This document shows positions 21,100 to 28,889 of a stretch of DNA of 28,889 nucleotides, piece after piece. The stretch spans positions 1 through 28,889 of the forward strand of contig JAHBMJ010000896.1 in assembly GCA_018398765.1 (NCBI GenBank), given 5' to 3'. Source of the stretch: Chromera velia. Taxonomy: Eukaryota > Sar > Chromeraceae. Each line of letters opens with the position of its first letter. The stretch's first letter is position 1. A program made the translations under genes and the position numbers. The notes below the pieces were generated by a model, which saw only the letters and a list, made by a program, of their open reading frames with translations, did no database searches and was not told the origin of the DNA.

Positions 21100-21723
21100 T
21101 TAGCCGCAGAATAAAATGCTGACCAAGAGTGACCATCTGGAATGCAGAGCTAAATCTCCATGATGGTGGAAGTTCCCCGTAGAACTACTTCATGAAACAG
21201 TCTGTCCGTCAAGGCAGAGTAGAACAAACAAACAAATGGCTTTTACTAGGGCTTTCGATCAGCTAGTGCTGCACGATGTGAATCGATCTAGGCTCTGCAC
21301 TATAAAAAGCTATAAAAAAAATATTCGAACGATTTTTTTTTTTTGATTTTTTTTTTTTCATATCTTGATAAACAACTGTTATTCAGATGTTAATTGTTAA
21401 GGTGTTGTTCATCTGTTGCAATGAGTGTTGCACAAAAAACAACTGTTGTTGTACTGATATATAAAAAAATAAAAAAAATATGAGTAACGTTTATTTTTTT
21501 TTTCTTTCTTTTTTTTTAAGAGTGCAGAGCCTAGGAATCGATCTGAATGACTGGTACTGAATACGCACGGCATAAATCATACAAAATTGAATGCGTGTGC
21601 GACAATCTATCCCAGCCAGCACAGTGCTTAGGCACTGCACGGTACGGCCTGCACGCTCAGCCCGGCGGGCCCAGAAGCAAGTAAAGATACGCGGCAGGCT
21701 GGTACCTTATACTTTAATCCCCT
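21100..21723 (+). repeat. Dispersed repeat copy A (interrupted by a MITE)
   Basis: Matches copy B at 22753-23108 along its length apart from a 247 bp insertion at 21288-21534 and a small indel near 21166-21180. Shared landmarks include CTCCATGATGGTGGAA, CTGTCCGTCAAGGCAGAGTA and GATACGCGGCAGGCTGGTAC. No coding capacity is visible. The class is unknown. The 5' 120 bp also occurs inverted at 22556-22660. Confidence 0.85.
21288..21534. mobile_element. 247-bp hAT-like MITE with 14-bp TIRs
   Basis: The element has perfect 14 bp terminal inverted repeats, CTAGGCTCTGCACT at 21288-21301 and its complement at 21521-21534. It is flanked by the 8 bp direct repeat GAATCGAT (21280-21287 and 21535-21542). 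Copy B of the host repeat has a single GAATCGAT at 22922-22929, i.e. the empty site. The interior is AT-rich with T and A runs and no protein, so it would need a transposase from elsewhere. An 8 bp duplication and short TIRs are features of the hAT superfamily; the TIR does not start with the commonest CAGGG form, so the superfamily call is tentative. Confidence 0.85.
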
Positions 21724-22555
21724 CCCTTGATTACGTTTCTATACAAAGAGAACGAGATCAAAACACAAGAGAGAAGAACAAAGAGAAGAAACAGCCGTTT
21801 GCTCTAACTAACTGTACTTCGAATTAAGGCTTCAACCCCCCCGCTCTTGCCTTAAGTTCTCAACAGGAATAAAATAAAATCAAGCATAGAGAAAGTGTGT
21901 AACAAACCGATCATCCTCAAAGGCAGAATTACAGCCATGCAAGTAACCGATCATCTTTAAAGGCAGAATTACAGTTACACACACTGCATACATGAAAGCA
22001 ACCAGTTATCTTTTATTCCAATGTCATTGGATTGATGCGTATTCAGATTTCGATCCTTTCGGATCTTTCCTGAGGGAGAAGGCGTCACGGTGTGCAAAGG
22101 AAAAGGAAGAAATTCATATGCAGTTTGTAAAGTGAGTCATCCATACTTCCTGATCGGCAAGATTCTACCACATGCACAGTTTGCACTCACTGCCTAACAA
22201 GAGAAAACAAACACTGCAAACCTTGCCTACATAGCTTAGCGGGTCGTCCTGGCTTCCCTCCATACTCGCATATGCATATGGACGGATGTTGGATGGCAGA
22301 TGATATGAAGACGGCCAAACAAAGATGGAAGAATCCCTCCTAAATCCCCCCTCCCAAAGAGGTGCTTCCGAAAGTATTTTAACCTTGCCTCTAGTCTTGC
22401 CTCCTCAATGATCCTGGTAAGCAGACAAGCAAATTCCACTAGAGATGGCGTGGCACTTCCAGTTCTTGGCGACCCCCAAAGCAGGTGCGAGCAGATGGTG
22501 CACTGACAGCTCAGTGCAGTCTTGGCAGCAACTGGTGGCAGCTGGTAGATGGGCG
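21724..22555. other. Intergenic DNA with a 40-bp duplication, no gene recognised
   Basis: Bases 21905-21934 (AACCGATCATCCTCAAAGGC onward) recur from 21945 with a period of 40 bp. The perfect little inverted repeat CCAAT-GTC-ATTGG sits near 22020. No protein or RNA gene was recognised. Confidence 0.5.
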
Positions 22556-22867
22556 GTTCTACTCTGCCTTGACGGACAGACTATTTCATGAAGTAGTTCC
22601 ACCATCATGGAGATCTAGCTCTACATTCCGGATGGCTACTCTTGGTCAGTATTCTATTCTACGGGCCTAGACTGCGGCTAACATACATTCTGCAGTTAAC
22701 ATTCTGCAGCTAACATTCTGTGGCTGTTAATCGCAGAATGTTAGCCACAGAATGTTAGCCGCAGAATAGAATACTGACTAAGAGTGGCCATCCAGAATGT
22801 AGAGCTAGATCTCCATGATGGTGGAACTACTTCATGAAATAGTCTGTCCGTCAAGGCAGAGTAGAAC
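22556..22867. repeat. Fold-back palindrome with about 105-bp arms
   Basis: The left arm 22556-22660 is the reverse complement of the right arm 22763-22867, with only a few differences (seen ones are transitions). The spacer itself is palindromic: units of TAACATTCTG(C/T)(A/G)G on the left and CCACAGAATGTTAG on the right meet near 22720. The right arm is the start of repeat copy B, so the structure is an inverted extra copy of that repeat's 5' end. Confidence 0.85.
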
Positions 22868-23108
22868 GAACAACCAAACGGCTTTCGCTAGGGCTTTTGA
22901 TCAGCTAGTACTGCACGGTGTGAATCGATCTGAACGGCTGGTGCTGAATATGCACGGCACAAATCGTACAAAATCGAACGTGCGCGTGGCAATCCATCCC
23001 GACCAGCATGGCGCTTAGGCACCATGCGGCACAGCCTGCACGCTCGGCTCAGCGGGCCTAGAAGCAAGCAAGGATACGCGGCAGGCTGGTACCCTATACT
23101 TCAACTCC
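22753..23108 (+). repeat. Dispersed repeat copy B (uninterrupted)
   Basis: Partner of copy A, ending in the same GATACGCGGCAGGCTGGTAC block. It preserves the empty MITE target at 22922-22929. Differences from copy A are overwhelmingly transitions. Confidence 0.85.
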
Positions 23109-25562
23109 CCATACGTAAAAAAATAAAAAAGTTAATTCAAATTCACTTTTACTTTTTATTTTTTTATTTATTTTTTTGAAGCAGGCTGCATGCAAGTACT
23201 TCAAGTTCGAAACTCAAAGCCCAGCTCACGATCAAAAATAAAAAAATAAAAAAACTAATTCAGGGTTTAGCCTAAATGTATTTATTTTTTTTTAAATGTA
23301 TGGGAAGCCTAGGCACTGATGCATGGAAACACCGCAATGCCCATGCAAACCCCCGCTCCTCACCAGACATCACTCAGTCCCTTCTTAGGGGTCTCAAACG
23401 GAGTAAGACTTTGAACCGTCATCTTGGTCTGCATGCGTACAGCTAGTGATTTTATGCATCGCTAGATGCATCGGGCCGATTTTCGGACGACTGTGCAAGG
23501 AATGAAGGAAGCAACAGTCAAAAGGAGGGCTTTCAAGCTGGGAAGCTAGGTAGGTAGGTGGCGTTAAATTACGCTCGATTCGCACATGCAGCGTGCACGG
23601 AACGGAACGAGGACGCGTGTATGCAAAACTTGCGATCTGGCTGACTGCCAGTTCTTCTCCTACCGACTTTCCTTTTAACAATTAGGTGGATGCAATCAAA
23701 TTCGGAGGAAGGCAGAAAGGCAGGACGGAGGGATCTGGAAGGCAGGCGGAAAAAAAGAGTAGAGGAAGGAAAGAGATGATGACTCAACCGATGGATCATT
23801 CATTGTTTGGTTGACTCCTGTGCCAGTTAGTCGGATGTGATCAGACCCGATACGCGTGCTAGCGCAGACGGACAGAAGAAGGATAGAGAGAGAGTGAGAA
23901 AGCGGATGGAGGGCCGGCACGCTCTCGGGGGATCATTGCGGCTCTGACAGAGACAGCAGAGACTCAGACAGAGACAAGGAAGGCAAATGCCTCCTGAGAT
24001 GGTCACAGGAGCCTGCAGACAGACAGACAGACTGTATCGTCTTTTCTTGACAGGCAGACAGACAGAAAGGGAAGACTGAAGAAAAGGAGAGACGAAAGTC
24101 AGTCACTGGTACACGCACAGACAGACAATTGAGAACGGAACAGAAGAAAGGAAGGAAGGATGCAAAGTGGCTTCCTCAATCAGGAAATCTTTTCCCTTCC
24201 ACTCCCCCCGTCCTTAGTTTCGTGTTTCTTTCCCTTCCTTGGTTTCGGACCCACACCTTTTTGTCTTCTGACATGCTTTCTTCACTCTCATACTTTCGCG
24301 ACTTTCTAATCCCTGCGGTATTCTACGTTCTTCGTCTCCCGATTGTTGTGGCATTTTGAATTCAGCTGGAGCTGATTGAATTCCTTTCCAGAAGTAAGCC
24401 TCCCTCCGCCCTCCCACCCTTCTCGCCCCTCCACCAATCTGTCAGGCGTCCTCCTTGAGCGAGCGAGCAAGCAATCAAGCAAGCAAAAACCTATCGGGAG
24501 ACTGAATGAAGTCCTCGACTGGCGGGTGGGTGCAGATCCCAAACGCACACACAGATAGATGGACAGACAAGTGTTCTTTTCTCTTCATCCAACCGTACAT
24601 GCAAAAACCGTTTTTTCTCTCTTCCTGCAGATCGACCAGTGCAAGACAAAGTAAAACAAACGAAAGGAAAGGCAGAAAGAAAGAAAAACGGATCGACACC
24701 CTCGATCAAGGCTGCTTCATTCGCTTACGGAGGGTGCTAGCTCTTTTTCGTTTTTTTTACTCGTTTCACCCATGCAGACGCTGAGAAGATTCTCTCACGC
24801 ACACACTCACACACATACAGTCTCACACACAGACAGACGAACTTCTTTGCATTTCCACCTTCGATCACCCCCTCTCGCCTCACATGCATACACGCACACG
24901 CACACAGAAACGCACCCTTCAATGATTTTGCGGGTCTGAGAGACCCCGGCCGGGCGCCTATCCCTCGCGACTCGTTTTGGTCACTCCGGGATGGACACGC
25001 CGTGCCGTGGCGTGTGGGTGGGTCCATGTTGACAACAAGTGAAGAGGCAGGCCGATCAGAGAGCACGCAGGCACATTGAATGTACGTGTGTGGGGGGGGT
25101 ACAAACCGAACCAGGCAGACAAATAGCAGGAACGACTTCTCCACTGCCCACGTGAAGTCATGCATAGACAACAATCACGAACGAACACACAAACATGCAT
25201 ACACACAGCGAAAGAAGCAGACACACGTGTCTCAAGAATAAGAAAGTATAAGGCCACCATGCATGCACCCGCGCCCTTCCTTCCGACTAGCTCTCCATTG
25301 ACCAAAGCGTCACAAGGGCGTTGTTGGAGAGCGTGGATGGATCACAAGAATTGAACAATGACTTAAATATTATGTGTAGGCCTTCGCATGCACATTCTCT
25401 TCTCTTCTGTCATTCTTATTCACCCTCTTTCTCCCTGCCTCTGACATAAAGCTCTCCCTTTTCATTCTCACCCTTAAGTTTCCCCCCCATTTTCCCGACT
25501 CCCCGTCAAACTTTTGATCCTTCCTGCATCTCACTCCGTTAGTCGTTCAGTCATTCGGTGGG
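23109..25562. other. Intergenic region, no gene recognised
   Basis: Two similar A/T-run segments (about 23111-23175 and 23233-23300) each contain AAAAATAAAAAA followed by TAATTCA. From about 23900 to 25200 the DNA is rich in CAGA and ACAC runs typical of the introns and flanks in this window. Open frames here give low-complexity or cysteine-rich translations with no recognisable family. An unrecognised multi-exon gene cannot be excluded. Confidence 0.5.
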
Positions 25563-28391
25563 TCAAAAAACGTCTTCTACTGCAACAGGAGTCGAAAGTG
25601 ATTCTGCTGACTTCTGCGGTAACCTCCCCTTTTCACCCGGACTCTCTCCCCCTTCCCGCGCCCCCACAGACTCCCCCCCAACTTTCGAAAAAGATTTCGA
25701 GGGCATCTTAGCGCTGTCTCCTCTTCTCCCCCCTATTGGAGAGAAGTCAGCGTCGGAGAAGCCCTCGCCCGCCATGTCTGCTGCTCCGGGAGCAGCTGTG
25801 TGGTTCTTTGCCGGAACTGCAGAGGTGCTCTTCCGATTTCTTTTCATCTCAATGATATCAAAAATCGTTGGCGACTGCATCACCACCTCCCCCAACTGCT
25901 CTGCATCAAAAGCTCCAAATCCGTTCTGCCCTCTTGCGCTCTCTCCATGGGAACTGTGCGTCAGTCGCGGTTGTTGTGCGCTTTCCGGGAGTGGCCCCGC
26001 ACAGCTGGAGGTTCCGTTGAATGCCGCAGCCTCGGGAGACAGGCTCTGTGCCTCGATGGCCTTCTCGTTCAATTCGTCCTCCAGACTCTTCGGCTGCATG
26101 CATCATGCAGGATCGAGGCATGAATGAAGGCATGAGGGGATACAAACAAAGACGCACTTGTTCGTTCGTTCGGCGAAACAAAATGGGGCGGGGAGGACAC
26201 TCAGCAAAGCACGAAAGAACTTGAAAAAAAAAATGAAAGAATAACCGGTTTGGCTGAGAACAACAGCAGGAACTATAATACCCGAATGACATGCGATTAG
26301 ATTCGATTCGAACTCGGCGGAGAGCAGATTGGCCTCGACATAGAGAGACACGGTGCGGCCAAGATATATTCATAACCGAGAAAGATCGAAAGGCGGTCCC
26401 CTCTCTCTTTGCACAACTACACCAATCCATTCTGATGGATCCACTCCGTCTCGTTTGACTGGCTGGCTGACCTCTTTCTTTGCCTTCCTCAAGCAGTCAC
26501 AGATAGGAGGCCAGACTCCATTCTTCCTTCTGTACTGAGTCAGCTGGAATATCGCAGCCAGGAAGAAGAACACCAGACCAATCACGGGCCAGAGAAGGAT
26601 CATTCGGAATCCCCACAGAATGCCCCCCTCCTGAATTGCAGACATCACCGCTCCTGGGACCACATTGCCTGCATCATGCAAATGAACAGATGATAATCAG
26701 TGTGTTGAAGAACAAGTACGTAACAAGAAGATGCATGCACCAAGTCGTCGTGTATCTCCAAACTCAACGCGGGATCAGGCAAGCAGGAAGGCAGGCACTT
26801 CTTCGAATATTCTTTTTTTGGGGGGGGGGGCTCCATGTGCTGCGCTTGCTCTGTGTCCCCCCATGATCAAATAACGCAGAAAGAAGCAAAAGGAAGGGAT
26901 GGAAAGGGTGCACACAAAACATCGTTCTAGCTCTCTTTCCTTTCCTTTTCTTTTCTTGCATCTTTCTTCTTTCTTTGTTCCAGCAGCCGCACATGCAGTC
27001 TCTCTCTATGCCGCTCTCTTTGCCCTCCCTGAGTCGCCAGACGCGGGAATAGACCAGATCTCTCTTTCTTTTCCCTCCTCCGCATGGACGGACACGCACA
27101 CAGATGGAGGGAGGGAGAGAGGGAAACAGAGAGAGAGAGAGGCAAACCAACCGAGTGCGTATCCAAGGAGAGTGTACATGAAGATAGAGAACCCAGACGC
27201 AAGGGGTCGCAGCTCAAGGTCTACCGTGTTCAGCAAGAGACCCAGTGCGGGAGGGAGGATGGCACCTCCGAAGGCGAGGACCAGCCAGAGAAAGGCTAGA
27301 GAGGTCCAGAAGGACAACGCCAGAGCAGACAAAAAACCTGAAGAGAGGGAAGCAAGAAGAAGAAGAAAAGAAGATGAAATTGATCCAAGAAAGCAGACCA
27401 AAAAAATGGGGAAAATCACAAGATAGAGATACACGAAGGAGAGTAAGGGCGAACGAAAAGATCTGGAGAGACAGCTATCACTTCCCGCCCACCAGAAGAA
27501 CTCTTCTGCTTACAAATACAAATACAAAGAAAAGGGGGGGGGGGAAAAGACGGCGAAAAGAGACGAGGACGGACTCCGCCTGTGTCTCTCTCATGCGGAT
27601 TTCGCAGCCATGAGCAACAAAACGCTCCACAGACAAAAAAATAAGCATCATCTGTCCCTCCCTCCCTGTTCCCATCCCATCACACCAACCAAAAACCCAC
27701 CCATGGATGTCGACAGCGCCGCAAAGAGCGAGCAACACAGTTGGGATCTGATCATTCCCTGTTCGTTCTTGTACCCCCCCAACGCGTCCACGATCAGACC
27801 CCCCCCAACGACCCCAATGATCGGTGCAGTCACCGCAGTCACAGAGAAACCCATCACCACAAATTCCGTGGAGATCTGCATGCAATCACCATGCACGCAT
27901 AAATAAATACAAGTTCTTTCTGTACGTCGATTGTCGAATCTTCGTGTGGCTCTTGCAGAACTGGAATCGCTCCCTTTTTTTCCTTTTGTCACAATAAAGT
28001 AAAGCATCACGGATGCAGAGCTCAAATAAGAGCACCGTCAAACAAAAGGAGACTCTAGAAATGCAGGACTCGAAACCCCCCCGCTGAGTGATAAGAAAAA
28101 AGGCCCCCCCATTTGAACCCTTTGGACGCCAGCAGACGGACCGACCGACCGACCGACCGACCCACTGACTGACTGACTGACTGAGAAGGTTTCAAGGAAG
28201 AAGAAGGTTGACCAGAATTGAATGCCTGTCACCACGAAGTACAGAGCGCACAGCCCCATTACCATGGACATGTAGATTGGGTTGAAGCACAAAACCATCA
28301 GATCTGCCACCCCCTTCCTCCATCCGTCCTCCTTCAAGCCCTTCCCCCCAGCATCGACAAGGGCCTCCGCAGCTTCCCTCTTCTCCGCTGC
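25563..28391 (-). CDS. Spinster-like MFS transporter, 3' part (5' end outside or unrecognised)
   Basis: Major facilitator superfamily membrane transporter; the substrate cannot be told. Exons on the minus strand: 28391-28182, 27875-27701, 27337-27152, 26668-26472, 26093-25563; phases match and give 432 residues to the stop at 25563-25565. The first exon begins with a charged inter-half loop, then a membrane segment (MVLCFNPIYMSMVMGLCALY). Exon 2 has the MFS loop pattern GVVGGGLIVDALGG. Exon 3 carries FGGAILPPALGLLL ... ELRPLASGF and, across the junction to exon 4, LLGYALGNVVPGAVMSAI, the pattern typical of spinster-like members. Exon 4 has the last helix (ILLWPVIGLVFFFLAAI). The last exon is a 177-residue polar tail (PKSLEDELNEKAIEAQ onward). 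These exons cover roughly the second half of a 12-helix carrier, so the first half should lie to the right. A weak candidate exon is 28889-28823 (donor GTGAAG). Confidence 0.82.
28138..28184. repeat. (GACC)n-(ACTG)n microsatellite at MFS splice donor
   Basis: About six GACC units run into four ACTG units on the plus strand. On the minus strand the (CAGT)n begins exactly at the donor site of the exon ending at 28182, so several in-register GT dinucleotides (GTCAGTCAGT) follow the exon. Confidence 0.8.
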
Positions 28392-28438
28392 CTGCAGACA
28401 CACACCAGACAGAAGAGAATATTCATACATTCAAACAA

Positions 28439-28542
28439 CAGAGTCAAAGAAAAGATCAAAGAAAAAAAAAGGACCAAGACGGAAGGACAACAGAGTCAAA
28501 GAAAAGAACAAAGAAAAAAAAAGGACCAACACGGAAGGAGAA
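28439..28542. repeat. 52-bp tandem duplication upstream of MFS exon
   Basis: CAGAGTCAAAGAAAAGA at 28439 recurs at 28491, with similarity continuing through GGACCAA-ACGGAAGGA. The period is 52 bp with a few substitutions. It lies in the probable intron just upstream of the exon that starts at 28391. Confidence 0.85.
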
Positions 28543-28889
28543 CAAACGACCAAACGCCACAAAAACCACTGTCCAGGTACGAGTCGGTGCAAAGGACACC
28601 AATGCAACAATTCATTTCCACAGCATGAACAGGAGATGACTGCAAGCACTGCATGGATCTTCTTCGTCCCTCCTTCCTTCCTTTCTCGACCCTCGCCTTC
28701 TCCTTCCTTCTCTATCTCTCCGCTGTTCATTTATTTCTCGAATCCGTGCTTCCGTCGTCCCTTCAGAGAGCCAAAGCAGGATGAGGATCCCTCTTCCTTC
28801 CTTCCCTTTGCAGGCCCTTCACTCCCTTTCGTCCTCCAATACTCCCTCCACCAGCCGTCCTCTCTCTCCGCATGGGGCACGCAGGGGGG
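28543..28889. other. Probable MFS intron or 5' region, no exon confirmed
   Basis: This is mostly C/T-rich on the plus strand. A minus-strand frame is open at 28889-28823 and could be the tail of the preceding exon, but its translation (RERTAGGGSIGGRKG) is not distinctive. Confidence 0.35.

Noticed and set aside
24928-24950. Small perfect hairpin GGGTCT-GAG-AGACCC
   Set aside because: Isolated 6 bp stem with no gene or U-tract next to it; expected by chance in this much DNA.
1-28889. CRISPR array, operons or bacterial origin
   Set aside because: No regularly spaced repeats with unique spacers; spliceosomal introns and eukaryotic protein families rule out a prokaryotic contig.

Overview
The window looks like nuclear DNA from a protist or alga with intron-rich genes. 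Coding blocks carry eukaryotic proteins (a kinesin motor, a membrane-bound hybrid histidine kinase, a multi-pass transporter). They are split by roughly 100-800 bp GT-AG and GC-AG introns full of simple repeats, with repeat-dense AT-rich DNA between genes. A KIF6-type kinesin (ciliary) beside a hybrid histidine kinase, plus leucine-rich repeats of the 'LPPSVEVLDL' style, fits a flagellated photosynthetic alveolate such as a chromerid (Chromera-like). That assignment is an inference from style, not proof.

Layout. 1-892: AT-rich DNA with short repeats. 893-2490 (-): broken leucine-rich-repeat coding remnant. 3396-9988 (-): a complete 13-exon kinesin-9/KIF6-like gene that reassembles, with every splice phase matching, into about 775 residues. 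9989-12147: intergenic DNA with a short GC-rich dispersed repeat, present as direct and inverted copies, and an AT minisatellite. 12148-15882 (+): hybrid histidine kinase (six membrane segments, HisKA, HATPase, receiver) in at least five exons; the second intron is a ~360 bp TTTC polypyrimidine tract. 16011-20608 (+): a decayed non-LTR (LINE) retrotransposon with APE endonuclease, reverse transcriptase, C-terminal zinc-binding segment, hairpin-rich 3' end and (ACTAATC)4 tail. 20609-23400: two copies of an unnamed repeat, one carrying a 247 bp hAT-like MITE with an exact 8 bp target duplication that the other copy shows as an empty site, plus a fold-back palindrome. 23400-25562: no gene recognised. 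25563-28391 and onward (-): 3' portion of a spinster-like MFS transporter whose 5' end lies at or beyond the right edge.

The host genes do not form a pathway visible here. The kinesin and the kinase are divergently arranged, about 2.2 kb apart. The most informative signals are (a) the MITE with its empty site, (b) repeat copies that differ almost only by transitions, often at decayed CpGs, which suggests cytosine methylation of repeats, (c) a LINE that stays in one frame for about 2.9 kb despite twelve stops, and (d) a structured LINE 3' end with two GNRA-loop hairpins. No CRISPR array, rRNA or tRNA was recognised.
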